From positions 1,240,001-1,304,000 of the forward strand of contig JAXGYO010000002.1 of assembly GCA_040772225.1 (NCBI GenBank): a DNA stretch of 64,000 nucleotides, given 5' to 3'. The notes under the pieces were generated by a model. It saw only the letters and a list, made by a program, of their open reading frames with translations, was not told the DNA's origin and ran no database searches. Shown piece by piece: positions 1-8,304 of the stretch (positions within the stretch are counted from its first letter, which is position 1; each line of letters opens with the position of its first letter). The translations under genes were made by a program, and so were the position numbers. This DNA is from JAAYED01 sp040772225 (GTDB lineage: Bacteria; Chloroflexota; Anaerolineae; UBA1429).

Positions 1-262
1 CAACCATGATCGGGATGACCAACCGCTTGTAGATGTGATAGTCAACCAGCCACCCGACAATCAGGGCGAACATCCCAAAGCCCGCGAAACGGAGCTGCTT
101 CATAAAGTGGTAGGTGGGACCCGTCACATCCGCCCAACCCATCAGATGAAAATGATAGGAGGAGCTATAGACCATCACCAGCCCCGTCGCCAGCAGGGCG
201 ACGGCGATGAGAAACATGCCCCAATCCGTTCGTGATAACCGGCGCGTCAACCCAGTGAACAT
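1..262 (-). CDS. ftsW: FtsW, cell-division SEDS glycosyltransferase (N-terminal part)
   Basis: Only the first 87 codons lie in the window; the gene continues beyond base 1. The start ATG at 262 follows the murD stop by about 10 bp. The N-terminus has a short basic cytoplasmic stretch, then a hydrophobic segment ending in the SEDS-family signature LVMVYSSS (about residues 29-36), then a second hydrophobic segment beginning GFGMFALIVGW. FtsW polymerises septal glycan from lipid II together with the class B PBP encoded upstream in the same operon. Its place after murD is the classical dcw order. RodA is the paralogous alternative, but the context favours FtsW. Confidence 0.88.
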   Translation of the reverse strand, partial: MFTGLTRRLSRTDWGMFLIAVALLATGLVMVYSSSYHFHLMGWADVTGPTYHFMKQLRFAGFGMFALIVGWLVDYHIYKRLVIPIMV

Positions 263-272
263 CAACTATCCT

Positions 273-1703
273 CTACAGACGCTCGACAAGCAGACGAAAA
301 GCCTGTCCGCGCGCTTCAAAATCGGTAAATGCATCAAAGCTCGTCCCCCCGGGCGAGAGGAGCACCACATCGCCCTCGCAGGCGACCTCGCTCGCCAATG
401 AGACCGCCTCTCCCAGATCGCCAACCTCAAGTACAGCAGCCTCCAGACCTGGCATCTGACCGAGTGTATTGCGCACGAGAGGGGCGCACTCGCCAAAGGC
501 GATGACCACGCGCACCTTGCGCTGCACCCACTCCGCCCACGTGTCCCAGGGCAGATGTTTGTCACGCCCGCCCGCCAGCAGTACAAGCGGTTCATCGTAG
601 GCACGAATCGCAGCGATGGCGCGCTCAGGTGTTGTGGCGATGGAATCGTTGACAAAGGTGATGCCGTGCCAGCGCCGCACTACTTCCATGCGATGCGGGA
701 CGCCTTCGAACTCTGTGGCGACCTGGCGTATGGCTTCCAGGCTGGCGCCCGCGAGGCGCGCTGCACAGGCGGCTGCCAGCAGATTCGCCAGGTTATGGAT
801 GCCCTTGAGGCGTACCTCGTCCGCGGCACAGATCACCTGGTCATCATCACCCAGCCGCAGCCGCAAGCGCCCCTGATCCAGGTACGCTCCCTCGCCTACG
901 GGCCTCACAAGACTGAAATATACGACATGGGCAGGTGTTCGCTGCCGCAAGCCCAGACAATTGGCGTCGTCCAGGTTCAACACAGCCCAGTCCTCCGGCG
1001 ACTGATAATCCACAATAGCGGCCTTGGCCCGGATATACTCATCCATCGAGGAATGGCGATCGAGGTGATTGGGTGTGATGTTGGTGACCACAGCGATCTC
1101 GGGACTGCAGCCAGCCAGAGAGATCACTCGCGATGCCTCCGTCCGCACCTCCTGCACTCGATCTCCCTGTGTCTCTGGCCTAAAGAGCTCGAGCTGGAAG
1201 CTGGACAACTCCATGACTGCAACATCGGCCAGCGCCCCTTGTTCTAACGCAGTGATCAGGGGCCTGCCGATGTTCCCGCCAACCCAGGTTTCCACGCCGG
1301 AGCGTTCCAGCATGCGCCCGGTCAGCGTCGTCGTCGTCGTTTTGCCGCTTGATCCGGTGATGCCTACCACGCGATTCGGGAACAATTGCAGGAACAACCG
1401 CGGCTCGCTGCTGATGGGCAGCGAGCGTGCCCGCGCATCCTGCACAAGCTTGGCGTTGAGCGGCACGCCAGGGCTCAGGAACAAAACATCCACATCCAGG
1501 ATATCCTCAGGATGGCCGCCAAGAGCCAGGCGAATCGAGAGCCCCTCCAGATCGCGCAGGGCAGCCGCCAGCTGGTCCGCGGGCTTGAGGTCACTCAGGG
1601 TAACCGTCGCACCGGCGCCAACCAGAAAGCGCGCCAAAGCGGTGCCCTCACGGGCGACACCGATAATGGCGGCCTTCAGCCCCGTCAGATCCGGTATGCT
1701 CAT
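273..1703 (-). CDS. murD: UDP-N-acetylmuramoylalanine--D-glutamate ligase
   Basis: The 476-residue Mur ligase adds D-glutamate to UDP-MurNAc-L-Ala in the cytoplasm. The N-terminal Rossmann-like segment (AAIIGVAREG, residues 11-20) is followed by the ATP-binding loop GITGSSGKTT (114-123), a central domain with TNITPNHLDRH, and a C-terminal domain containing NDSIATTPERA and LLAGGRDKH. Length matches the family. The ATG at 1703 is chosen; a GTG lies one codon upstream at 1706, directly abutting the mraY stop, so the two genes are probably translationally coupled. It is part of the minus-strand dcw operon. Confidence 0.95.
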   Translation of the reverse strand: MSIPDLTGLKAAIIGVAREGTALARFLVGAGATVTLSDLKPADQLAAALRDLEGLSIRLALGGHPEDILDVDVLFLSPGVPLNAKLVQDARARSLPISSEPRLFLQLFPNRVVGITGSSGKTTTTTLTGRMLERSGVETWVGGNIGRPLITALEQGALADVAVMELSSFQLELFRPETQGDRVQEVRTEASRVISLAGCSPEIAVVTNITPNHLDRHSSMDEYIRAKAAIVDYQSPEDWAVLNLDDANCLGLRQRTPAHVVYFSLVRPVGEGAYLDQGRLRLRLGDDDQVICAADEVRLKGIHNLANLLAAACAARLAGASLEAIRQVATEFEGVPHRMEVVRRWHGITFVNDSIATTPERAIAAIRAYDEPLVLLAGGRDKHLPWDTWAEWVQRKVRVVIAFGECAPLVRNTLGQMPGLEAAVLEVGDLGEAVSLASEVACEGDVVLLSPGGTSFDAFTDFEARGQAFRLLVERL

Positions 1704-1706
1704 CAC

Positions 1707-2684
1707 CTAAATCGCTCCGCCCAGAGCAAGCGCCAGCAGACTGGTGATGGCCGTAGCGATCCAAAATCGCAGTGTAATCTGAACTTCATCATGCCCCAAT
1801 TGCTCAAAATGATGGTGCAGGGGCGCCATCCGAAAGATGCGCCTGCCTTCTCCATACTTGATCCGGGTGTACTTGAAGTAGGCCACCTGTAGCATCACAG
1901 AGACAGCCTCGCTCAGCAGCGTCACTCCGGCTAGCAGTAGCAGTATCATCTGCCCCGACACCAGCGCCACCGTGGCGAGTGCGGCGCCCAGGGCCTCAGC
2001 CCCGACATCCCCCATAAAGACCCTCGCGGGATGGGCGTTATGCCAGAGAAACGCCAGCAGTCCCCCGGCGAGGATCATGCTCCAGTAACTCAAGGCGCCC
2101 TGTCCGCTCCGGACCAGCAGGCAGGAGAGAGAGACAACCACAATAGCGGCTGTCCCCGCCGCCAGACCGTCCAGGCCGTCCGTCAGATTCGCAGCGTTGA
2201 CCCAGCCAACAATGAGGAATGCGGCCACAGGAATAAACCAGGGCCCCAGATCGAGAACGTGATCGGTAAAGGGCAGCCAGAACGGCCGGCTGGCTCCGCT
2301 CAGATACATCCCTGCCGCCAGCATCAAGCCGAGGATCCACTGCCATGGAAACTTGATCCGGGCCAACCAGCCCACACCCTCGGTGTCCTTGATGCCTTTG
2401 AGATCATCAAAAATCCCCAGCACAGCAAAAGTGACCGTAGCAATCAGCGGCCACAAGACCTCCGCGTATCCAAGAGCCAGCATTCCAGCGCCGCCGAGGA
2501 CGCCGGCAGCCACGAATATCAGCCCGCCCATTGTGGGTGTCCCCGCTTTGGCATGGTGTGATACCGGTCCGTCAGAGCGGATGCGTTTTCTGAGGCCCCT
2601 GCTGTCAAGCCAGCCGATCATACGCACGCCCAATGGCGCCAACAGCAGGAACACAAGAACACCTGCGAGTGCCGGGCCGCTCAT
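1707..2684 (-). CDS. mraY: Phospho-N-acetylmuramoyl-pentapeptide-transferase
   Basis: This 325-residue integral membrane enzyme transfers phospho-MurNAc-pentapeptide to undecaprenyl phosphate to make lipid I. About ten hydrophobic segments are visible. Family signatures are HHAKAGTPTMGG (residues 43-54), FDDLKG, NLTDGLDGLAAG, FMGDVGAEALG and the HHHFEQLG loop near the C-terminus; the aspartates in the DD and NLTDGLDG motifs are the catalytic and Mg-binding positions of the family. The ATG overlaps the murF stop by 4 bp (ATGA), indicating coupling. Confidence 0.96.
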   Translation of the reverse strand: MSGPALAGVLVFLLLAPLGVRMIGWLDSRGLRKRIRSDGPVSHHAKAGTPTMGGLIFVAAGVLGGAGMLALGYAEVLWPLIATVTFAVLGIFDDLKGIKDTEGVGWLARIKFPWQWILGLMLAAGMYLSGASRPFWLPFTDHVLDLGPWFIPVAAFLIVGWVNAANLTDGLDGLAAGTAAIVVVSLSCLLVRSGQGALSYWSMILAGGLLAFLWHNAHPARVFMGDVGAEALGAALATVALVSGQMILLLLAGVTLLSEAVSVMLQVAYFKYTRIKYGEGRRIFRMAPLHHHFEQLGHDEVQITLRFWIATAITSLLALALGGAI

Positions 2685-4141
2685 GGCGCGCGCTCCAGGA
2701 GTGATGACACAATCTCTTCCATTGCCATGCCTCTTGAGCCCTTGACCAGGATGACGTCGCCGGCTGCTACGATACGTTCCAGCGCAGCGATTGCTCTGGC
2801 ATTATCCGGGACGGTCTCGATAGCAGCGTCTGGCAGCCCCGCCTCTGCAGCCGCCTGTGCGATATCGAGAGCCCGCTGTCCCACGGTCACCAGATAATCA
2901 CAGGACTGCGCGGCCACTCGCCCCACCTGGCGGTGCCCTTCCGCCTCTATGTCTCCCAGCTCCAGCATGTCGCCGAGAACGGCGATGCGCCGACCCTCAG
3001 TGCTCGCCAAGAGAGCCAGTGCAGCCCGGACCGAATCGGGACTGGCATTGTAGCAGTCATCCAGGATCATGGTGCCGTCGCGCCCGCGCCTCGATACCAA
3101 ACGCAGCCCCTGCCCCAGATCGTCCAGGCCGCGCTTAATCTCATCCCAGGATAGCCCTTCGAGCAGCCCCGCTGTCACACCGGCCAGGGCCGACCATACG
3201 GCGGTCGGACCCAACATCCGGGTGCGCAGTTGCTGGTCGCGCTCCTTCGGATTCGCCAGAGCGTCGCATACGCGCAATTCAAAGGCGTTGCCCTGGAGGC
3301 CCAGGCTCTGTGAGAACACCACCCGAACATCTGCGTCTGCCGCCATACCAAAGGTCACAACCCGCGCTCGTGTCAGATCCGCCATGGAGGCGACACGCGA
3401 GTCATCGGCGTTCAGCGCGACCCAGCCCTCGCGCGGCAGGGCCCTTACCAACTCGGCCTTGGCCTGCGCGATCCTCTCGATCGTGCCCAGACGCTCCAGA
3501 TGCACCGGCGCCACATTGGTCACAACACCGGCATCCGGGGAGGCAATGCGGCACAACTCTGCGATCTCGCCGAGCTGGTACATGCCCATCTCAAGCACGG
3601 CGAGCTGATGATCCGAACGTGCCGTCAATAGTGTCAGAGGGAGACCGATCTCGTTATTACGGTTCCCTCCGCTTTTGAGCACGCTGTAACGGGCAGCCAG
3701 CACCGACGCCACTGCCTCCTTTGCCGTCGTCTTGCCGATGCTGCCAGTGATTCCAATCACACGCAGCCCATCGCATGCCCTGCGCCTCGCGGCCGCGAGC
3801 GCCTGAAGCGCTGTGAGCGTGCTGGCGACCCGCACGGTAAGCGGAACATCGAGCCCATCGGGCGCATGGTGCTCCACTGTGTCCACGCAGGGCAGGCCAA
3901 CCAGTGGCCGCTCGACGAGAGCGATACGCGCTCCCGCAGACAGCGCGGCCGAAACATAGTCGTGCCCGTCCACGTTCTCGCCGCGCAACGCTACAAACAA
4001 GCTCCCCTGGTGGACTTGCCTCGAGTCGATGCAGACTTGATCCACGAAAACATGCTCTGCGCCCGCAACTGCCCAGCCGGGCGCAAGGCTGGCCAGCATC
4101 TCCTTCAGGGACATGGGCGGCATGCAGAATCTGTCATTCAT
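2681..4141 (-). CDS. murF: UDP-MurNAc-tripeptide--D-alanyl-D-alanine ligase
   Basis: MurF adds D-Ala-D-Ala to the UDP-MurNAc-tripeptide, the last cytoplasmic step before MraY. The substrate-binding N-terminal domain contains IDSRQVHQGSLFVALRGE (about 38-55). The ATP loop GITGSIGKTT lies at about 130-139, and NAD(D)SRVA, DDCYNASPDS and LGDMLELG follow. The frame is open far upstream into ftsI, but homology begins near MNDRFCMPPMSLKEML. The ATG at 4141 overlaps the ftsI end by 8 bp; ATGs at 4123 and 4114 are alternatives. From 4141 the protein has 486 residues, about the family size. Confidence 0.93.
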   Translation of the reverse strand: MNDRFCMPPMSLKEMLASLAPGWAVAGAEHVFVDQVCIDSRQVHQGSLFVALRGENVDGHDYVSAALSAGARIALVERPLVGLPCVDTVEHHAPDGLDVPLTVRVASTLTALQALAAARRRACDGLRVIGITGSIGKTTAKEAVASVLAARYSVLKSGGNRNNEIGLPLTLLTARSDHQLAVLEMGMYQLGEIAELCRIASPDAGVVTNVAPVHLERLGTIERIAQAKAELVRALPREGWVALNADDSRVASMADLTRARVVTFGMAADADVRVVFSQSLGLQGNAFELRVCDALANPKERDQQLRTRMLGPTAVWSALAGVTAGLLEGLSWDEIKRGLDDLGQGLRLVSRRGRDGTMILDDCYNASPDSVRAALALLASTEGRRIAVLGDMLELGDIEAEGHRQVGRVAAQSCDYLVTVGQRALDIAQAAAEAGLPDAAIETVPDNARAIAALERIVAAGDVILVKGSRGMAMEEIVSSLLERAP

Positions 4142-6155
4142 TGGGCGCAACGCCTGTATAGTCCATAAGATACTTGAACATCTCCACAAACGCGGGCCCA
4201 GCCTCTTGCCCGCCCCACTGTCCCTCTCCGAGCCCATCGAGCTTGACCATGACCACATAGCGTGGATCTGGGATTGGTCCATAGCCCACAAAGGAACCGA
4301 TATAGTAGTCCGGGATATAGGTGCCGTCGCGGACGACCTGAGAGGTGCCGGACTTGCCCGCGATACGGTAGCCGGGAACCAGCGCTGCGGACATACCCAT
4401 GGGGACGGCATCGACGAGCATCGCGGTCACCTGCCGCGCCACGTCTGCCGATACAACCTGACGCCCCCAGGTGTCCTCAACGACGCGCGTGCCATCGCCA
4501 TCGCGCACCGCCGCCACGATATGCGGCCGGCGCATCACCCCATCGTTGGCGAGCGCGCCAAATGCCGCCGCGACCTGCAACGGCGTCACAGACATCCCCT
4601 GTCCATAGCTATTCCTGCCGAGATCGGAGAGATGCCAGTCCTCCTGCCCTGGCACACGCATGATGCCGCGCTCTTCGGCTGTCAGATCGATGCCTGTCGG
4701 ATCGGAAAAACCGAAACGCTTGAACATCTCATAGAAGCGCGCCGGCCCAAGCGAAGAAGCCACGTGAGCCGCGCCCACGTTCAGTGAGTAAGCCAGGAGC
4801 TCGGTCATGGTAGTCTCGCCATGCGCCCTGAGATCGGCGTTCCGCACCTCCTGATCGCCGACCACAATCGACCCCGTATCTGTATAGGTCGTATCCGGAT
4901 GGATCACACGTGCGTCAAGGGCAGCCGCGATCGTAATTGGCTTTATCACGGAACCAGGCTCGTAGACTGCTCCGGTCGCATTGTTCCGCAGTGTGTCTAG
5001 ATTTACCTCCCAAAAGCGCGCCGGATCATAGGTCGGACTGTTCGCCATCGCGATGATCGCACCCGTCGCCGGCTCCAGGACAATCAGGTTCCCCGACTCG
5101 GCGCCGCTCGAAACTACAGCCTCGCGCAGAACCTTCTCGGCCTCATTCTGCACATTTCGATCCAACGTCAGGATCAGATCAGTGCCATCGATCGCTGCGC
5201 GATATCCGCCCAATTCCGCCAATAAACGGTCACCCGACGGGTCATTTACGCCCTGCCAGGCGCCATCCTTACCACGCAACTGCCCTTCATAGTAAAATTC
5301 CAGGCCATACTGTGGATCGCCGGCGAAATTGACAAAGCCAAGTACGTGAGATGCCAGGGGAGCATCCGGATAGATGCGCTGGAAACCCAGCTCTGTGGTG
5401 AGGATATCGCTTTGCAGTGCGCGTATGCCCTCACACTGGGCTGCCGGCACACCGACACTCAACATATGTCGCTGATTCCGGCTGGCTGCCAGCGTCGCAG
5501 TCATGTCTGTAAGGGGCTCACCGAGCACCTCAGAGAGCAATCGCGCCAGTACAGCGGACATATCGCCGCCCGAAGACAGGGCCAGCTGTCTCTGGTCCTT
5601 CCATACGCCAGTGCTTTCCTCGCTCGTCTCGTCCACAAAGGACCACGCCAGGAGTTCGCGGTCGGCGAGTTGTTCAGCCAGCTCCTCAGCAAGGCCCCTG
5701 GCGTACTCGTTCGTCTTTCTGTCGCTGACATCCTGGCCGCGCCGGGCGTCCTGCGCAACGAGCAGCTCTGCAAAGCGCGGAACATAGCCGGAAGGCGTCG
5801 CATCATCTTCAAAAATCAGCCCCATGGATACGATCGTGGCGGTTACTGCCAGGCGCTCCCGAAACTTTAACTGCTCCTCACGGTTGTCATAGAGGTCCGG
5901 CCGAAAAAAGACATTGCAGGCATAGGTAGATGTGGCAAGAGGGTATCCGTTAGTATCAATGATGTCGCCACGGACCGCCGGAATCACCTCAGGCGCTTGC
6001 GGCCTGGAGACGATGCGACCGAACATCTGGTACCAGGCAAGGCGGCCCACCAGGAGCAAAGCAACGCCAGAGAGGATGATCTCCACCCAGATCATCCGCT
6101 TGAGTTGCCCCTCATCGGCACTCTTGCTGATGCGCTCTATGGTCGTCAACTGCAC
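4134..6155 (-). CDS. ftsI: Class B penicillin-binding protein, septal transpeptidase
   Basis: This is a 673-residue transpeptidase that cross-links septal peptidoglycan as partner of FtsW. Its features in order are a single membrane anchor (about 22-40), a dimerisation/pedestal region starting near VRGDIIDTNG, a family-specific insertion (about 110-240), and a transpeptidase domain. The domain has the active-site SVIK (402-405), SLN (457-459) and KSGT (601-604), all intact. The C-terminus TGVAPNE carries no PASTA domain. The frame runs upstream through ftsL, so the start is chosen as GTG 6155, 10 bp after the ftsL stop. Spo-type paralogues exist, but the dcw context supports FtsI. Confidence 0.93.
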   Translation of the reverse strand: MQLTTIERISKSADEGQLKRMIWVEIILSGVALLLVGRLAWYQMFGRIVSRPQAPEVIPAVRGDIIDTNGYPLATSTYACNVFFRPDLYDNREEQLKFRERLAVTATIVSMGLIFEDDATPSGYVPRFAELLVAQDARRGQDVSDRKTNEYARGLAEELAEQLADRELLAWSFVDETSEESTGVWKDQRQLALSSGGDMSAVLARLLSEVLGEPLTDMTATLAASRNQRHMLSVGVPAAQCEGIRALQSDILTTELGFQRIYPDAPLASHVLGFVNFAGDPQYGLEFYYEGQLRGKDGAWQGVNDPSGDRLLAELGGYRAAIDGTDLILTLDRNVQNEAEKVLREAVVSSGAESGNLIVLEPATGAIIAMANSPTYDPARFWEVNLDTLRNNATGAVYEPGSVIKPITIAAALDARVIHPDTTYTDTGSIVVGDQEVRNADLRAHGETTMTELLAYSLNVGAAHVASSLGPARFYEMFKRFGFSDPTGIDLTAEERGIMRVPGQEDWHLSDLGRNSYGQGMSVTPLQVAAAFGALANDGVMRRPHIVAAVRDGDGTRVVEDTWGRQVVSADVARQVTAMLVDAVPMGMSAALVPGYRIAGKSGTSQVVRDGTYIPDYYIGSFVGYGPIPDPRYVVMVKLDGLGEGQWGGQEAGPAFVEMFKYLMDYTGVAPNE

Positions 6156-6165
6156 CCAGCCTGCT

Positions 6166-6648
6166 CTACCATGTCGGAAACGCCAGCCGAATCCCCCTCC
6201 GCAGCCTCTCGCCAATGTCAGCCCAGAGCCCGCCGACATCGTCCTGAATGGCACTGGCCCGGCCCGCCGCGTCTCTCGCCACCATCGGCGGCGGCGTACA
6301 GTCAGCAGCGCACTGGACAATGAGTAACGCCTCATCCGACGATGCCGCGGGCAAACGATAGCCCATCTCCGAGCCCTCAATAAGCACGCGCTTGAGCGAG
6401 CCGAGCATGGCCACCTCTCCGCGCAGGATCACTATCTCACGGTGACGCGCTTCCTTCTCCAGTTCCAACTCACGGATCTCGCTGGCCAGCTGGGCCACCT
6501 CGCTTGCCTGACGGAGATACAGCCACCCTGCGAGGGCAAGCAGCAGCAACACAATGCCAAAGAACGCCATCATGCGCAGGTCGACGCGCGCGCCGGCATC
6601 CCCGGATTTGCGCCCATAGAGCATGAACAGGCGATCTCTATCGGGCAC
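6166..6648 (-). CDS. ftsL: FtsL-like septum protein (membrane anchor plus coiled coil)
   Basis: The protein has 160 residues. A short charged N-terminus precedes one membrane segment (about 25-45, MMAFFGIVLLLLALAGWLYL) and a heptad-like helix (about 46-75, ASEVAQLASEIRELELEKEAR), which is the FtsL/DivIC plan. The C-terminal 80 residues are longer than in typical FtsL and are not recognised. The GTG start at 6648 is supported by GAGGT six bases upstream and overlaps the rsmH end by 11 bp. Position between rsmH and ftsI is the usual one for ftsL. Sequence conservation in this family is low, so the call rests on topology and synteny. Confidence 0.75.
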   Translation of the reverse strand: MPDRDRLFMLYGRKSGDAGARVDLRMMAFFGIVLLLLALAGWLYLRQASEVAQLASEIRELELEKEARHREIVILRGEVAMLGSLKRVLIEGSEMGYRLPAASSDEALLIVQCAADCTPPPMVARDAAGRASAIQDDVGGLWADIGERLRRGIRLAFPTW

Positions 6649-7651
6649 GGTGTGACCTCATGTCGCGCTCCTGCACTGCCTCTTGAGCCCTTGCTGCGCT
6701 GAATTTGCGCGCCACTCGCAGCAGGGCACTCCTGCTGCGAGGATTCCTGGCAACCTCTTGTAGCCCTGCCGTCACCGGCTTTTTCGTCAGCCGCTCCAGC
6801 CGAGCAACATGGCCACACTCGCATACCGGCAGCCGCGGGGGGCAGATACACCCTCGCGATTCCTGGACCATCCACTGTTTGACGATGCGGTCCTCCAGCG
6901 AATGGAAAGAGATGACCGCGAGCACACCCCCCGGTGCCAGCACCTCAAGCGCCTGCGGCAAGGTCTCGGCCAGTGACGCCAGTTCGCCGTTAACCGCGAT
7001 CCTGATGGCTTGAAACGTCCGCGTTGCCGGATGGATGCCCCCCGACGTGCGCACCGCCCTCGAAATCACCTCCGCCAGATGCGCGGTATCAGCGATAGGC
7101 CGGGCATTGACGATGCTTCTCGCAACGCGCCGGGCATAGCGCTCCTCACCATACTCATAGATCACACGGGCCAGATCCTGCTCGGACCAGTGATTGACGA
7201 CATCATCTGCAGAGAGAGCCTGTCCCGGATCCATCCTCATGTCGAGCGGACCCGCCTCTCGAAAAGAGAATCCACGTCGAGCATCGTCCAGCTGGAGGGA
7301 CGATACCCCCAGGTCCATCAGTATCCCGTCACAGCCGTCAAAGCCGCTCTCTGCGGCGATCCGCTCAAGCTCACGATGCCTGCCCTGTACGAACGTCACG
7401 CGGCCTCTTTGAGCGCTCAGATTGCGCTCTGCGATGGCCAGCGCCGAAGGATCAGCGTCAATGGCCAATAGCCGACCGTCTGGCTCGCAACGCAGAAGTA
7501 TCGCCGCTGCGTGTCCGCCCAGCCCTACAGTCGCATCGATATAGCGTCCGCCGGGCCGCGGATCAAGGTACTCGAGCACCTGCCCAAGCAGAACCGGCGT
7601 GTGACTCCATGTGGCCTGCGTCTCGCCGGCGCCCTCACCTGTTGCGGCCAT
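6638..7651 (-). CDS. rsmH: 16S rRNA (cytosine(1402)-N(4))-methyltransferase
   Basis: RsmH (MraW) methylates N4 of C1402 in the 16S rRNA decoding centre using SAM. The 337-residue protein starts after a short extension with HTPVLLGQVLEYL (17-29), followed by the SAM-binding motif DATVGLGGHA (39-48). Further signatures are GILMDLGVSSLQLDD, FSFREAGPLDMRMD, GGIHPATRTFQAIRI and ISFHSLEDRIVK. The ATG at 7651 lies 3 bp after the mraZ stop. It is second in the dcw operon, its usual position. Confidence 0.96.
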   Translation of the reverse strand: MAATGEGAGETQATWSHTPVLLGQVLEYLDPRPGGRYIDATVGLGGHAAAILLRCEPDGRLLAIDADPSALAIAERNLSAQRGRVTFVQGRHRELERIAAESGFDGCDGILMDLGVSSLQLDDARRGFSFREAGPLDMRMDPGQALSADDVVNHWSEQDLARVIYEYGEERYARRVARSIVNARPIADTAHLAEVISRAVRTSGGIHPATRTFQAIRIAVNGELASLAETLPQALEVLAPGGVLAVISFHSLEDRIVKQWMVQESRGCICPPRLPVCECGHVARLERLTKKPVTAGLQEVARNPRSRSALLRVARKFSAARAQEAVQERDMRSHRAR

Positions 7652-7654
7652 GAT

Positions 7655-8092
7655 CTAAAAGAGCCCTTTGGCTGACAGACTTCTCAGAATATCGGGAAGT
7701 TTCTCGTGATCGCCGGTCAGAACAGCCTCGTGGCGCTCGGGGCTCCAGATCTCGATCGCTTCTTGAGCCCCCACAATGGTGGCACGATCCTCTAGATCCG
7801 CCCATTCACGGAGGTGATCGGGGATCAAGATCCGCCCCAGCGTGTCCAGAGATACGTCCGCGGCTCCGCCAAACGTCCATCGGGTATAAATCTGTCGTTC
7901 ATCGCTGCTCCACGGCAGCGACTTGAGGAGGCGTTCTTGTTCGTCCCAAAAATGCTGAGGATAGATGATGAGGTACGGGCCATAGCCGCGCGTAAGGACA
8001 AGACCCGCTTCCAGATCCTCCCTCATGCGCGCAGGGATCGTCAGGCGCCCCTTGCTATCGAGTGAGTGCGTGAACGTACCGCGGAACGACAC
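7655..8092 (-). CDS. mraZ: Transcriptional regulator MraZ
   Basis: MraZ is an AbrB-fold DNA-binding protein that forms rings and represses its own dcw operon in studied bacteria. Two family repeats are seen: DSKGR (residues 12-16) and DTLGR (83-87), each followed by a hydrophobic strand (LTIPARMRE and ILIPDHLRE). The GTG start at 8092 is preferred because GGGGGAGG sits five to eight bases upstream and gives 145 residues beginning VSFRGTF, as in the family. An in-frame ATG at 8107 would place the ribosome site inside the gene. Candidate operator boxes lie 55-90 bp upstream. Confidence 0.94.
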   Translation of the reverse strand: MSFRGTFTHSLDSKGRLTIPARMREDLEAGLVLTRGYGPYLIIYPQHFWDEQERLLKSLPWSSDERQIYTRWTFGGAADVSLDTLGRILIPDHLREWADLEDRATIVGAQEAIEIWSPERHEAVLTGDHEKLPDILRSLSAKGLF

Positions 8093-8147
8093 CGTGACCT
8101 CCCCCATCCTGAGGTCCCTGCGGACGATACGAGTGGGGCCCGAAGCC

Positions 8148-8182
8148 TGCACAATTTCCCACAATTATGCACAGAGACCCAC
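8148..8182 (-). promoter_or_regulatory. Candidate MraZ operator, four 10-bp-phased boxes
   Basis: On the minus strand the 5' leader reads GTGGG, GTGCA, GTGGG, GTGCA, each starting exactly 10 bp after the previous one (plus-strand positions 8178-8182, 8168-8172, 8158-8162, 8148-8152). MraZ operators in other bacteria are short GTGG-type boxes repeated once per helical turn near the mraZ promoter. Here the boxes lie just downstream of the predicted transcription start near 8187, so bound MraZ would block initiation or escape. That they bind MraZ is inferred. Confidence 0.6.
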
Positions 8183-8193
8183 CAATTGACCAC

Positions 8194-8222
8194 AGTATAC
8201 ACAAGATACGGGCAGATGCCAA
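8194..8222 (-). promoter_or_regulatory. dcw operon promoter upstream of mraZ
   Basis: On the minus strand, -35 TTGGCA (8222-8217) is separated by 17 bp from -10 TATACT (8199-8194). This predicts a start near 8187 and a leader of about 95 nt before the mraZ GTG. It is the only good sigma-70-type promoter seen between mraZ and the anSME-like gene. Confidence 0.7.
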
Positions 8223-8224
8223 TC

Positions 8225-8281
8225 CTTTTTGCGAGGAATATCCACTCTGGAGAACTTTTTACGAGGAATTCAGCCAGTCTG
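8225..8281. repeat. Imperfect direct repeat with 30-bp period upstream of the mraZ promoter
   Basis: CTTTTTGCGAGGAAT (8225-8239) recurs as CTTTTTACGAGGAAT (8255-8269), 14 of 15 identical. Each copy is followed at a similar distance by CCACTCTGG or CCAGTCTGG. The copies lie immediately upstream of the -35 box and are about three helical turns apart, which suggests paired binding sites for an activator or an UP-like region. Confidence 0.5.
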
Positions 8282-8304
8282 GCACCCACGCGAACCGCCG
8301 TTGA

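Noticed and set aside
4142..4411. Upstream extension of the murF frame into ftsI
   Set aside because: No Mur ligase homology before MNDRFCM; the extension is antiparallel-free overlap of another frame of ftsI.
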